Shown: positions 26,591-36,247, numbered from the stretch's first letter. The stretch is 64,000 bases of DNA from Lewinellaceae bacterium (GCA_024644235.1 JAHELJ010000020.1:1-64000); one strand, 5' to 3'. The notes: generated by a model from the letters alone, not told the origin. Program-made: numbers and translations.

Positions 26591-28645
26591 CTAGTTATCT
26601 GCCACATTCAGCGAAAGATCTGGATACCGGCCAGCGACAGTCTGCAGCATCTGCCAAGGTTCAGAGTCGGGAGTTGAAGACCTCGTGATGCTGACATCAT
26701 GCTTGCCAGCAGCCATTAGCACCGATGCTGGCATATCTATATGCCTCATAATTCCCAGATAATAAGGTCCTTGGTCATGACTGGGAGGAAGGTCACTAAG
26801 GAACAGTTGTAAACGATCAGTTGTAAATAAAGAAGCATACAATAACTTGCCCGCCTCGACTCCATGGGCAGATACTATAAATGTTTGGCCATCCCTTCTT
26901 TTAGTAATCGCCCGGAGGGCTTGTTTCAGATCCCAGGTCTGCATCGCATCTAAAGATTGACCCAGTAGATAAAACCTCCGCTTGATATGGACCTGCTTAC
27001 TGTCACTCCCATGGAATTGAGCCGGCCCTATTCCCCGGGCACTAATTAAATAAATGCTGCCGCCGACATCTATGAGTTCCTGCACTTCATCCTGTTGAGA
27101 CTGGTCGAGACCCAAATCCTTCCATAGTGAGTGCTCAGGGAAAAAGGCATCCAAATATTCAGCCCATGCTGACCAGTTGGTATCATCAAGAACGATGACT
27201 TGACTTTCTTGATCGGCACTTTGCCCGCTGTTCTCAATGTGGAAAATTGGCAACTTGGTGTGCTCATCTGTTTTCAGTTGATAGAGCGTTACCTCAGTAT
27301 TGTCTCGTTCGCTGGATTCCACCTCCTCCATCATTGGCTCCTCCTCCCAGGGCCAAAATTCGAATATCTGGGAACGTAAGATCTCCTGGTACCGGCCTTC
27401 TAAATCCGGAAGAGAGGCTGACTCCAGCTGCTCAAACACGGATGGAGCCAGAGGTACAAAACTTTCATCGATACGCGCATTGACGGCATCCGTCGGCAAC
27501 TGATCGAAGACCCGCAATGCTTCCGGATCAAAAAATTTCACGGCAGGTTTTTCGATTAGATCATCATGCCCCTGTAGGTGTTGATTAAACCAGCGGAAGG
27601 CATGGACCCGCAGCTCCTGTACATCCTGATGCGGGCCGGCGGTAGTATGTAATGCCAGGGCTTCCCGTGTATCCAGCTTTTGGTACACTTCCCGCACGGA
27701 CTGAAAGACATCAAACACTCCGTCGATGGGAAAGATGGGATCCCGGTCGGTATTGCTGATGAGCAAATGACGGGGAGCCACGAGCGCAGCCACCTTGGCA
27801 TAATCCCACTGATGATAGTTGAATATGTACATGCAATCACAATGACCCTCCACACAGCCTTCCACCACGTGGTCGTTCATATTGGTGATACCCGCTACCG
27901 GCACAGCTGCTTTTACCCTTTGATCCAAAGCGGCAATCCACCAAGTGGTAGCTCCCCCTCCACTCCTTCCTGTTACCCCAATACGGTCAACATCTACCTC
28001 TGGGCGCTCACTGAGGTAATCAATCGCTCTGATTCCATTCCAGGCCTCCACACCCGCCGGCGTATACCCTCTTGACATCCACCACCACCGGTCGTATCGA
28101 TAAAGGCCATGGTGAATTCCTTCGATTTCACCCAATTGTACCGTGTCAAGGATGAGACAGACATATCCGTGCCGAGCAAACCAGGCGGGATGATGTTGGT
28201 AGTGCACTTTCGCTCCGTAGTTGTAACCATCTTTCACCACGGTGGCATGACCGCAGACATAGAGGATGGCCGGCATCGGTCCTTCAACATTTTTGGGTAT
28301 ATACAAGTTGCCGGTGACATACAATCCGGGTACTGACTGAAAATGTACTTTCTCGACAGTAAACTCGTCATGTTCGACCACTCCCGTCACAGTAGCCCTT
28401 AGTGGACTCTTTGCTGGATAGGGCAGTAGTCCCAGCATTTCCTGCAGTTGCTCTCGGGCTACATCCGAATACGACTGCCAATCGGATATTTCTCTGAGTT
28501 CTTTCCTGGTGGTTTCCGCAAGGGCTTGGGTCTCTGAGCTAAAGTAGGCTTCCAGTTGTTTGTCGAAATCCCACGATGGTTCCAGTGGTGTTTGTTGAAA
28601 GCTGAAAACAAGCAGCAGGAAAATGGAAAGAAAAAGCTTCATCAT
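26591..28645 (-). CDS. Secreted alpha/beta-hydrolase, acetylxylan-esterase-like
   Basis: 684 residues with an N-terminal signal peptide (MKLFLSIFLLLVFSFQQTP). The hydrolase domain (about 60-380) has the oxyanion region LYVCGHATVVKDGYN, the nucleophile elbow GVTGRSGGGATTW, the acid in SNTDRDPIFP and the histidine in TAGPHQDVQ. A cysteine-rich block (EGCVEGHCDCMYIFNYHQWDY begins near residue 265) is typical of this uncharacterised subgroup. A C-terminal half of about 300 residues shows a second hydrolase-like region lacking a clear nucleophile. It is likely to deacylate oligosaccharides for the adjacent GH2 enzyme. It lies 25 bases after the Gfo/Idh gene. Confidence 0.82.
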   Translation of the reverse strand: MMKLFLSIFLLLVFSFQQTPLEPSWDFDKQLEAYFSSETQALAETTRKELREISDWQSYSDVAREQLQEMLGLLPYPAKSPLRATVTGVVEHDEFTVEKVHFQSVPGLYVTGNLYIPKNVEGPMPAILYVCGHATVVKDGYNYGAKVHYQHHPAWFARHGYVCLILDTVQLGEIEGIHHGLYRYDRWWWMSRGYTPAGVEAWNGIRAIDYLSERPEVDVDRIGVTGRSGGGATTWWIAALDQRVKAAVPVAGITNMNDHVVEGCVEGHCDCMYIFNYHQWDYAKVAALVAPRHLLISNTDRDPIFPIDGVFDVFQSVREVYQKLDTREALALHTTAGPHQDVQELRVHAFRWFNQHLQGHDDLIEKPAVKFFDPEALRVFDQLPTDAVNARIDESFVPLAPSVFEQLESASLPDLEGRYQEILRSQIFEFWPWEEEPMMEEVESSERDNTEVTLYQLKTDEHTKLPIFHIENSGQSADQESQVIVLDDTNWSAWAEYLDAFFPEHSLWKDLGLDQSQQDEVQELIDVGGSIYLISARGIGPAQFHGSDSKQVHIKRRFYLLGQSLDAMQTWDLKQALRAITKRRDGQTFIVSAHGVEAGKLLYASLFTTDRLQLFLSDLPPSHDQGPYYLGIMRHIDMPASVLMAAGKHDVSITRSSTPDSEPWQMLQTVAGRYPDLSLNVADN

Positions 28646-28670
28646 TTAGCGTCATTAACTACCTGGACAT

Positions 28671-29669
28671 TTACTTGTCATGAAAGGCCATGACTTCTGA
28701 AAGGAGCACGGGATCCCCTCCTCGCCGCTTACTCTCGTGCGCCGCTTCCATAAACGCAAAAATCTCCACGGTTTCTTCCGGATCCACCGGTGATTCACCA
28801 TTCTCAAAAAACCGGGCAATTTCCCGCACGAGGTGCTCATATCCTTCGTATCTCCCGGCTGGAGCAATTCCATCTTCACCGAAGGCCACTCCTCCATAGT
28901 CTGTCTTCCCGGAACGGATACCCCGGAAGGTCCCAATGCGGCCATCGGCCCACTCTCCCACCACGATCTCCATACCGTCGTGATGGATTCTTCTCACCTG
29001 CCGGCATCCCCTCCCCATCACGGTAAAAAGGGATTCGACGCCATGAATGCCATACCAAAACAGATCGGGATGGGTCTTCTCCAAGGTGGCCGGAGAATAG
29101 ATATCCGCGGCAATCACTTTACCGATGCTGCCATTTGCAATAGCCTGGGTGCTTGGCGCAAAGCGTAGAGAGGAAGCTGAAAAAACCGGTACCTGGTGCT
29201 GGTCGGCCTCTCGTAGGATGGTCCTGACGTCTGAAAGCGATGCAGCAAGTGGTTTGTCAATAAACATGGTTTTACCAGCAGCAAATACTTGCCGGGCCTG
29301 CTCCAAATGGCGCCTGCCGTCGTTGGTCAACAACAACACCTTCTCCACTTGTCCTAATAACTCATCAATGGAATCGACGACTTCCACATTCATCTCCCGC
29401 ATTTCCTCGGTATAGCGAGGAATTCTGCTGGTACTCGATTCGATGTCCAGGCTACCGTGGGGATAAGCATGGGTGACCCGGAAATTTGCTTCAAACTCCG
29501 GATCATTAAAAATCCTGGTGAATGCGGGGGCATGAGAAGTGTCCAGACCGATGATCCCGACCGGGACTTCATCAGTCCTTTGCATTTGTTTCTTTCGTAA
29601 AAGCCGTTCGCTCAAAACCAGGCCAAGGCTACCATGTAAGACGGTATGAATTAGATCTCTACGTTGCAT
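28671..29669 (-). CDS. Gfo/Idh/MocA-family oxidoreductase
   Basis: 332 residues. A short leader (MQRRDLIHTVLHGSLGLVLSE) has a weak twin-arginine look. The Rossmann domain starts VGIIGLDTSHAPAF. The catalytic lysine block is MFIDKPLAASL, a variant of EKP. The C-terminal half is shorter than in the copy at 10886-12016 and only distantly similar. It lies between beta-galactosidase and esterase in a minus-strand run. The substrate is unknown; modification of a sugar released by those two enzymes is plausible. Confidence 0.82.
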   Translation of the reverse strand: MQRRDLIHTVLHGSLGLVLSERLLRKKQMQRTDEVPVGIIGLDTSHAPAFTRIFNDPEFEANFRVTHAYPHGSLDIESSTSRIPRYTEEMREMNVEVVDSIDELLGQVEKVLLLTNDGRRHLEQARQVFAAGKTMFIDKPLAASLSDVRTILREADQHQVPVFSASSLRFAPSTQAIANGSIGKVIAADIYSPATLEKTHPDLFWYGIHGVESLFTVMGRGCRQVRRIHHDGMEIVVGEWADGRIGTFRGIRSGKTDYGGVAFGEDGIAPAGRYEGYEHLVREIARFFENGESPVDPEETVEIFAFMEAAHESKRRGGDPVLLSEVMAFHDK

Positions 29670-29757
29670 ACCGTTTAAAGCTACTACATTATCCGATTAT
29701 AGATCACGTGTAGATGCTCTCAACTCAAAAAGGAGTATTTGTAGCCTATTTTTAGGT

Positions 29758-32700
29758 CTAAAACCCTTGAATGATGAAAGCGTACTGATACTTTAGGGAC
29801 GGAATCCGGTCCTCGGGATGGGGCTTCGAGCGAATGGACCAGGTATCGTCTCCACCTACTCCCATCACTTTATGATCGATATTCAGTTCGATAAAATCGC
29901 GCTTTGGCAACAGGTGACGGTGAGTGATATTCTCCAGATCTTGTGTAGTGTTTGAGCGAGCGGAGATGTTGAGATCATTCCCCTGTATTCTCAATCCCAT
30001 GCCATCAGGATTTTTCAATTCAAACCATCGCACAGCGCTGCGGTTGCCGTTCTCTTGTGGCCGAATGTATGGTGTCGAAAGTTCGTCGAGCATCATCTTA
30101 TACAGACCGAAGCGGGCAGAACCATCCCGATCGATGTAGGATTCATGCGGACCTTTCCCGTAAAATGACACCGTCGAATATTCGGCCGGAATCCTCAGCT
30201 GCATACCTACTTTCGGCACTTCGGGAAGCCCTTCCACAAGATCGAAGGTGACTTCTACTTTCACCTTGCCATCTTCTCCGATCAGATACGACATGTGCAT
30301 CTTACCCACATCTGTGATTTGGTGACTGGTGAACACCTGGGCAATACCTTCCCCTTCTTCTGACTTGATGGATACCAACTGAAGCTGCCGACCTGCTGCT
30401 TTCCAGATTTCATGATTACTGATTCCCCAGGCCCGGTCGTTGTCGTTTGGTGCACGCCAGAAATTTGGCTGCAAGCTGCCTGCCAATAGCTCGGCACTTC
30501 CTTTTCGATAGCTTGTCAACTCGCCAGTCTCCTTGGAGAACTTGACTTCACCCCCTGAAAAGGCTACGGTGATAGTCGATGCATCTTCTTCGACTGATGC
30601 GCCAGCCAGCGGCTCCATATGACCCCAATCAGATGAACTCAGGATAAATTGCTGATGCGCTATTTCAAATCCAGGATCCGACCAGAGGGTCGTCTTTGGG
30701 TTGCGAATGCTGATATCCAGGATGTAATCTTTTGCATTCCCATTTATTGAGACTGGAATGCTAGTGGTCCAGCTCTTACCTGGGTCCACATCAGCCATCT
30801 GAAATTTTCCTTCGTCTGACGGTTTTCCGTCGGCCAGCAATTGCCAATGCAGTTCGTACTCCTTGAGTGAGGTGAAATGATGATGATTGACCAACTCGAT
30901 ACCATTACCTGACTGCCGGATCTCTACCGGTTGAAAGGCATGCTTGCATTCAAACAGTGCTGGCTTGGGCGTACGATCAGCAAAGATGAGCCCGTTCAGA
31001 CAGAAGTTGCCATCAGTAAATTCCTCTCCAAAGTCACCGCCGTAGGTGATCACTTTTTCACCATCAACGGTCTGATAGAGGCCCTGATTGACCCAATCCC
31101 AGATGAAGCCACCGATGAACCGGGGATGCTCCCGGAAGGCTTTGGCAAACTTGTCGAGATGTCCGGTACTGTTGCCCATCGAGTGGGCGTACTCGCAATA
31201 GATCAGCGGCCGCTCATCCTCCAGTTCCAGCAAAGCCTCCATGCGCGGAAGCACAAAATACATCCGGCTGCGTACATCCACATAATCATAATCCCGGGTA
31301 ATCTCACCATCCTGCCACCAGGCTCCCTCGTTGTGGATGAAACGAGAGGGATCGTATGAGCGAGTCCAGGCGGCCATCGCTTCGTGATTGGGACCGGTGC
31401 CGGCTTCGTTGCCGAGCGACCAGCTGATGATCGATGGATGATTCTTGTCACGTTCTACCATTCGAACCATACGGTCGAGCATGGCGGCGGCATAATCTGA
31501 GCGCATGGAAATACTACCGCCTATGGAGTGTGTTTCCAGGTTGGCCTCATCCATTACATAGAGTCCATACTGATCGCATAAATCGTACAGATATGGGTCG
31601 TTGGGATAATGGCTGGTCCGCACAGCATTGATGTTATGTCGCTTCATGAGGAGGATGTCTTCCAACATCCGCTCCCGGCTCACTGCCTTGCCGGTTTCCG
31701 GGTCGTGATCGTGCCGGTTCACTCCGTAGAGTATGACTCGCCTACCATTGACCTTCAGACCCTCTCTCCCCCATTCCACTTCCCGGAAGCCCACCGCCAT
31801 CGAGGTTGACTCTATCACATTTCCTTCATCATCTTGCACGCTCACCAGCAGCCGGTACAGATGTGGCTTTTCCGCCGACCATTTCCGCGGATTGGTCACT
31901 TCCATTTCTATCGCATGCCGCGGGATTTCGGCGTTCGTGGGATTGGACGTACCCCGGCTGTAAAACCTGACCACTTCTTCCATGGACAATTGGGCAGAAG
32001 TCAAGATCTTCTCACCATCATAAAGTGTCGCTTTGATCTGTAAGTCTCGCACGGCATCGGCTTCCTTGTAATACATCAGAGGCTGGACAGAGAGGATGGC
32101 GTCTTGATAGTTTTTATCCAAGTCCGTCTTGACAAAGACATCTTGTAAATGCGCTTTGGGCCGGGCAGTGAGATACACCTCCCGGTGGATACCGCTCAGT
32201 CGCCAGTGGTCCTGATTTTCGATGTACGAGCCGGCGCACCACCGGTACACCTGGGTGGCCAGCGCGTTGCTCCCTTCCTGCACAAAATCGGTGATGTCGA
32301 ACTCGGCCGGCAGCCGACTATCCTGACTGAAACCTACCGAGTGCCCATTCACAAAAAGCTCGAAGGCACTGCTCACTCCCCCAAAATGAATGATGATGCG
32401 CTTTTCACTCCAATCTGCCGGTATCTCAAAAGTTCTCCGATAGTGCCCGACCGGATTAGAGCGATGCATATCTTCTCCTTCTCCCCGGATGTGGGGAGGA
32501 TTGGGAGGCTCAAATCCCACATAAATGTTGGTATAAATGGCCGAGCCAAAGCCTTGCAGTTCCCAATTACCGGGCACTTGTATGTCAGACCATGAGGTGT
32601 CATCGAAATCCGATTGTTGGAATTCTTTCAGCCGTTCTGACGGATTGTGGACATAGTGAAACTTCCAGGTGCCATTCAGCGACTGGTACCAGGGAGACTG

Positions 32701-32877
32701 TTCCCGTTCACCGGTAAGCCCACGAGCCTCATCGGGAAAGGGATAAAAGGTAGCACTGGCAGGCAGCTTGTTGATGGCAAAGCTCTGGGGATTTTGCCAG
32801 TGTTCAACCTGCGCATGGATGAAACTGACAGTCAAAGAGAAAAGGAATAAAAACAATAAGGAGTGCCGGTAGATCAT
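29758..32877 (-). CDS. lacZ: Beta-galactosidase, glycoside hydrolase family 2, exported
   Basis: 1039 residues with a signal peptide (HSLLFLFLFSLTVSFIHAQ), so it acts outside the cytoplasm. Domain order is the jelly-roll sugar-binding domain (about 50-220), immunoglobulin-like domain, TIM barrel (about 335-630), second Ig-like domain and the C-terminal Bgal_small_N domain (about 750-1035). Barrel motifs are YGVNRHDHDPETGKA, INAVRTSHYPNDPYLYDLCD, the acid/base glutamate in SWSLGNEAGTG and the nucleophile in LIYCEYAHSMGNS. Length equals E. coli LacZ. It heads the minus-strand run with Gfo/Idh and esterase, consistent with stepwise release of acylated galactosides. Confidence 0.94.
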   Translation of the reverse strand: MIYRHSLLFLFLFSLTVSFIHAQVEHWQNPQSFAINKLPASATFYPFPDEARGLTGEREQSPWYQSLNGTWKFHYVHNPSERLKEFQQSDFDDTSWSDIQVPGNWELQGFGSAIYTNIYVGFEPPNPPHIRGEGEDMHRSNPVGHYRRTFEIPADWSEKRIIIHFGGVSSAFELFVNGHSVGFSQDSRLPAEFDITDFVQEGSNALATQVYRWCAGSYIENQDHWRLSGIHREVYLTARPKAHLQDVFVKTDLDKNYQDAILSVQPLMYYKEADAVRDLQIKATLYDGEKILTSAQLSMEEVVRFYSRGTSNPTNAEIPRHAIEMEVTNPRKWSAEKPHLYRLLVSVQDDEGNVIESTSMAVGFREVEWGREGLKVNGRRVILYGVNRHDHDPETGKAVSRERMLEDILLMKRHNINAVRTSHYPNDPYLYDLCDQYGLYVMDEANLETHSIGGSISMRSDYAAAMLDRMVRMVERDKNHPSIISWSLGNEAGTGPNHEAMAAWTRSYDPSRFIHNEGAWWQDGEITRDYDYVDVRSRMYFVLPRMEALLELEDERPLIYCEYAHSMGNSTGHLDKFAKAFREHPRFIGGFIWDWVNQGLYQTVDGEKVITYGGDFGEEFTDGNFCLNGLIFADRTPKPALFECKHAFQPVEIRQSGNGIELVNHHHFTSLKEYELHWQLLADGKPSDEGKFQMADVDPGKSWTTSIPVSINGNAKDYILDISIRNPKTTLWSDPGFEIAHQQFILSSSDWGHMEPLAGASVEEDASTITVAFSGGEVKFSKETGELTSYRKGSAELLAGSLQPNFWRAPNDNDRAWGISNHEIWKAAGRQLQLVSIKSEEGEGIAQVFTSHQITDVGKMHMSYLIGEDGKVKVEVTFDLVEGLPEVPKVGMQLRIPAEYSTVSFYGKGPHESYIDRDGSARFGLYKMMLDELSTPYIRPQENGNRSAVRWFELKNPDGMGLRIQGNDLNISARSNTTQDLENITHRHLLPKRDFIELNIDHKVMGVGGDDTWSIRSKPHPEDRIPSLKYQYAFIIQGF

Positions 32878-33356
32878 AGAAGCTCAATTCAAAGTGGTGA
32901 TTGCTGATAAAAAAGCTCTGAGGTGGTAAACGGGCCGCAAGATAAGGGTCAGCAGGGAGGATGCCAAATCGACGAAAGTCTATAAGTCTAAAGTCTGAGG
33001 ATTGAATGGGACAAAGGTTAAGGGTAAAGGGCGAAAGGTCCATGCAAGACTGGTACCTTCCAATCGAGATGCCCTGTCTCCGCTTCGAGTGGCCTAACAA
33101 TACACGATCGGCTACCAACGGAGACGAGGCACCCGCCAGGCTTTGATCTTTAACCTTTTGCCTTTAACCGATCTAGTCAATCCGAAAAACTAATCACCAA
33201 TAACAATTTGGAATTTGGGTTCTCGAACCGAATACCGATCACCCATGACCGACTACCGGATGATCCCGCCAGGCTTTTATCGTTCATCGTTTGCCGTTAA
33301 CCGCAAAAGTTCCGATCACCGATACCCTATCACCGATCTTGGAGGGAGTCCCGACT
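32878..33356. repeat. Intergenic region of diverged low-complexity word repeats
   Basis: No gene seen. Repeated words include gacaaaggttaagggtaaag near 33009-33028, ctttgatctttaaccttttg from 33141 and ttttatcgttcatcgtttgc from 33276. Two diverged direct copies begin CCCGCCAGGCTTT at 33132 and 33265, each running on through TTTGCC.TTAACCG towards ATCACC words. The style matches 1-464 and 39960-40045. Confidence 0.6.
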
Positions 33357-33692
33357 TCATTCTTCGTAGGTGAGGAGAATCGTGAAGGGTCGGTCTGAAA
33401 CCAAGGGAGATCCTGAGCCATTTACAACAATGATATCAGTATCGTTCACAGCGAACCATTACCAAAGTGCATCGTTAAAGCCGCTTAGGTTTTCATTGCT
33501 AGGGCCTACTAGTATGGTGGTATTCCCAGTTGCGGTAAAAAAGGCGTCAAGCAGGATTTGCACACCCAGAACTTTTACTTCCTGCCTTCCCCATTCTGAA
33601 TTCGACCCTGTGACAACCGCGGCTAAAACGTGCAGTCCTCAGAAGGATTCTACCTTCCACCTGATATTAAGTGATTCCCACTTTTGACCACT
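33357..33692 (-). pseudogene. C-terminal remnant of the adjacent secreted-protein family
   Basis: Reading the minus strand gives a frame broken by TGA and TAA codons. Its last 30 residues (VNDTDIIVVN, SPLVSDRP, ILLTYEE) align with the end of the intact gene at 33833-34546 (IADTEILIIN, SPIQSRP, IIITYKE). The true stop would be at 33357-33359. The N-terminal half of the family, including signal peptide and IDKNS motif, is missing. A 20-codon open frame just upstream (33667-33729) is in another frame and is probably chance. Degradation is inferred from two stops; a sequencing error would have to occur twice. Confidence 0.7.
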
Positions 33693-33832
33693 CTTTAATG
33701 AGATCTAATAGCTGTTTTGGTTCCAGCATTTTGTGTGTCCTTCAAGTACCCGGGGAATCAGAGTCTAGCAACCAGCATTTCGAGTTTTGGTGTGTTGAGG
33801 ACGACTATATAAAAGATGGACCTTGAGTCGGT

Positions 33833-34546
33833 CTATTCCTTGTATGTTATTATTATCTTCAATGGCCTGGATTGAATTGGGCTTTCCTGTGGAGGAAGAC
33901 CAAACGTATCATAGGACTGATTAATAATCAATATTTCGGTGTCCGCAATAACATAAATGTAGAGAAATTGATTTAATGGCGGTCCTGACCCGGCTGTGTT
34001 TGGGGGAATGTAAGAATTGTTTCCTAGATGCATCATCATCTGGACATCTATGATTGTTGATGGATCACTAATTCCATGAAGAACCTCTATTTGTCCAGTT
34101 TCACTACTTGATGAAGTTGCGGTTAATTCTTTCATTTTGATATTCGGAGCACCCTCTCCCAGTTTCGTATATCCATTGACATGCAGGGTCGCTTCCGGAG
34201 AGGTGGTACGCACACCCACCCTTCCAGTACCTCTCAGTGAGAGGATGTCACCTACCCCATTCAAGTAGAAATTCAGACGATCTTCCAACCCTGTGTTGTC
34301 AGGACCAATTTTGCCTGCTATATCCCAGAATCTATTGTTCGTGCTTGAGTTAAACAAACTATTGGTTATTCTGAACCGGGCATAGTCATTTTCATTTTCA
34401 AACAGAAGGATCTGGGCGCCATCCAACCCGCCTAGCACGGAGTTCTTATCGATCCGTAGACCGGTGTCCTGGGCATGGGAGTGATCAGAAGCTACCAGGA
34501 AAAGGAGAGTAGACAAAATGAGGACTATTCGATTTTGATGTGGCAT
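33833..34546 (-). CDS. Secreted modular protein, DTGL-IDKNS family, copy B
   Basis: 237 residues from the ATG at 34544-34546, which begins a signal peptide (NRIVLILSTLLFLVASDHSHAQ); longer frames upstream overlap a truncated paralogue. The N-terminal module (about 25-130) carries DTGLRIDKNSVLGGLDGA, NDYARFRITNSLF and GLEDRLNFYL, followed by the tail-fibre-like VGVRTTSPEATLHVNG turn. The unique C-terminal domain (about 140-237) ends in TEILIINQSY and RPLKIIITYKE. The module resembles surface or tail-fibre-type structural proteins of Bacteroidota; no enzymatic motif is seen. It lies in a tandem family with copy A and two remnants. Confidence 0.78.
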   Translation of the reverse strand: MPHQNRIVLILSTLLFLVASDHSHAQDTGLRIDKNSVLGGLDGAQILLFENENDYARFRITNSLFNSSTNNRFWDIAGKIGPDNTGLEDRLNFYLNGVGDILSLRGTGRVGVRTTSPEATLHVNGYTKLGEGAPNIKMKELTATSSSSETGQIEVLHGISDPSTIIDVQMMMHLGNNSYIPPNTAGSGPPLNQFLYIYVIADTEILIINQSYDTFGLPPQESPIQSRPLKIIITYKE

Positions 34547-34553
34547 GTTGATT

Positions 34554-34661
34554 TTATTTAAGTGGCAAAAAATCTTTATCGATCCTGATGCTAGCACCCT
34601 GACAGGATACTGAGCCTGTACCCAGGATCAGGCATACTACACCGGAGATATATTTTCTCAT
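34554..34661 (-). pseudogene. Truncated 35-residue copy of the DTGL-IDKNS family
   Basis: The minus-strand frame from ATG 34661 reads MRKYISGVVCLILGTGSVSC, then QGASIRIDKDFLPLK and a stop. It aligns with the start of copy A (MKNLISSLTFLILCTGSIHS, QDTGLQIDKNSFLGG), so it is the signal peptide and first few residues of a deleted paralogue. The stop falls directly before the start of copy B. It may still be translated as a short exported peptide. Confidence 0.65.
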
Positions 34662-34759
34662 AATTGTTTTTTTGACTGATTAAGAACTTTTATGAAATCC
34701 ATCTGACTCTCAATGCCCGGATCTTGGAGTTGATTATAAGGTGGACATGCTAAGCAAGG

Positions 34760-35626
34760 CTAACAGAGTAACTGAAAGTGAATGGCATAATCACCACCAC
34801 AGCAGCCATCCCGGTCACCATCAAACAGGTTATCATTTTCACCCTTGACAGAAGAAGAACCGGAACCCACAATGCTCAGATTAAAACCGTCAAAGCAATT
34901 GCTTACAAAATCTGTCCAAGCATCATCTGTTTCTATGATCAAACTGGTATTCGCGTTGGCCCAGGTAAAGGTGCCACTAGCGGAGTTACCGTTGGTACCC
35001 CAGACCACGACATTGGTTCCATACTCGAAGGTTTCGATAGCCATCCGATGACTGAAATCGATGGTGATACGCAGTCGAGCTCCACTGAGAATTTCAAAAT
35101 TTGAGGAAGTTGATTCCGTAAATGGATCAACTACATAGGGGCAAGCGCAGCTTTGCGAGAGGTTGGTCCACTTTGTGCCATCATACCCCTCAAACTCACT
35201 TGTAGTAGAATTAAAACGAAGGGCGCCGGCTGCAGGAGATGAACCATCATCCCCAATCTTGATTTTGCCGATGACATCCAATGTGGCAGCCGGCGATATC
35301 GTTCCAATTCCAACCCGGCCATTGCCCCTCAAGGAGAGTATGTCACCAAAACCGCGCAGATAGAAATTTAGCCGATCCTCCAGACCCGAGGAATTTACTC
35401 CGATCCGCCCTGCTATATCCCAGTAGCGATTGTTTGTGGATGCATCAAACAAACTATTTGTCATTCGTAATCTTGCGTAGTCATCTTCCGCTTCAAACAA
35501 GATGAGATGAGCACCTTCTAGACCTCCTAAAAAAGAATTCTTGTCGATCTGAAGACCGGTGTCCTGACTGTGGATCGAGCCTGTACACAGGATCAAGAAT
35601 GTTAAGCTGCTTATTAAATTTTTCAT
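34760..35626 (-). CDS. Secreted modular protein, DTGL-IDKNS family, copy A
   Basis: 288 residues with a signal peptide (MKNLISSLTFLILCTGSIHS). The N-terminal module (about 20-125) is nearly the same as in copy B: DTGLQIDKNSFLGGLEGAH, DYARLRMTNSLF, GLEDRLNFYL and VGIGTISPAATLDVIG. It continues with a typical GALRFNSTTSEFEGYDGTKW segment. The C-terminal domain (about 165-288) is unlike copy B: a beta-rich region with DFSHRMAIETFEYGTNVVV and a cysteine-rich end (DGCCGGDYAIHFQLLC). Shared N-terminus with different C-termini points to module exchange. Function unknown, probably surface-exposed. Confidence 0.8.
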   Translation of the reverse strand: MKNLISSLTFLILCTGSIHSQDTGLQIDKNSFLGGLEGAHLILFEAEDDYARLRMTNSLFDASTNNRYWDIAGRIGVNSSGLEDRLNFYLRGFGDILSLRGNGRVGIGTISPAATLDVIGKIKIGDDGSSPAAGALRFNSTTSEFEGYDGTKWTNLSQSCACPYVVDPFTESTSSNFEILSGARLRITIDFSHRMAIETFEYGTNVVVWGTNGNSASGTFTWANANTSLIIETDDAWTDFVSNCFDGFNLSIVGSGSSSVKGENDNLFDGDRDGCCGGDYAIHFQLLC

Positions 35627-35733
35627 GGTTTTATTTATGCGATTGAATCACCCGATAGAGCTTTCTAAGATTTTGATTAACTAATCAGCTATTCCCATGA
35701 AGGAACCGATTTGCCACAGCCTCGCTGAATCTG

Positions 35734-35937
35734 CTAGAGCTTTAATAAGCCCAGCTCAAATCCACGACGCACCAGCCCACCGGTAGTCTTTACATCCAGC
35801 TTTCTCAGCAGTCTTTGCCGGTGGCTCTTCACAGTTTCGAAACTGATGTAGAGCGATCTGGCCAGCTCTTTTGAAGTGAGATCCCGGGATAAAAGCAGTA
35901 GGATCTGTCGCTCGCGAGGGGTTAGATTATCTTGCAT
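35734..35937 (-). CDS. Small LuxR-type helix-turn-helix regulator
   Basis: 67 residues from the ATG at 35935-35937, almost all of it a GerE/LuxR DNA-binding domain: LTPRERQILLLLSRDLTSKE, LARSLYISFETVKSHRQRLL, RKLDVKTTGGLVRRG. A longer frame upstream to 36048 is open but looks non-coding (cysteine/histidine-rich and without a receiver or sensor domain). Stand-alone LuxR domains usually respond through partner proteins or arise from loss of a receiver. It lies upstream of the DTGL family on the same strand and could control it. Confidence 0.75.
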   Translation of the reverse strand: MQDNLTPRERQILLLLSRDLTSKELARSLYISFETVKSHRQRLLRKLDVKTTGGLVRRGFELGLLKL

Positions 35938-36247
35938 TGCACGGATTTTTAAACTGTCTTTTCCAAAGATGCATGCAAGAGGGCCAGAGGCCATACAGCG
36001 ATGTAACAAAAACCTGCACAAATGTAACATGCGATCTAATTGACTCATTTACAAATAATTAAAAGAAAGGATATCGCCCTATCTTGCTGCTCTACGCTGA
36101 TTTGATTGAGGGATTATAATATCAAGCAGGGTGATCTTGGTCACAAGATGAAATGGTAAATGGTATCAAAATCCTTCTCGAAGATCGAAGAACGAACAGC
36201 TCACTCAATATTTTCTTAGATTGGACTGCACACAGCATTCATGAACA

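Noticed and set aside
33370-33687. Plus-strand open frame of 105 codons
   Set aside because: The opposite strand aligns with the end of a neighbouring gene, so this is a shadow of a pseudogene.
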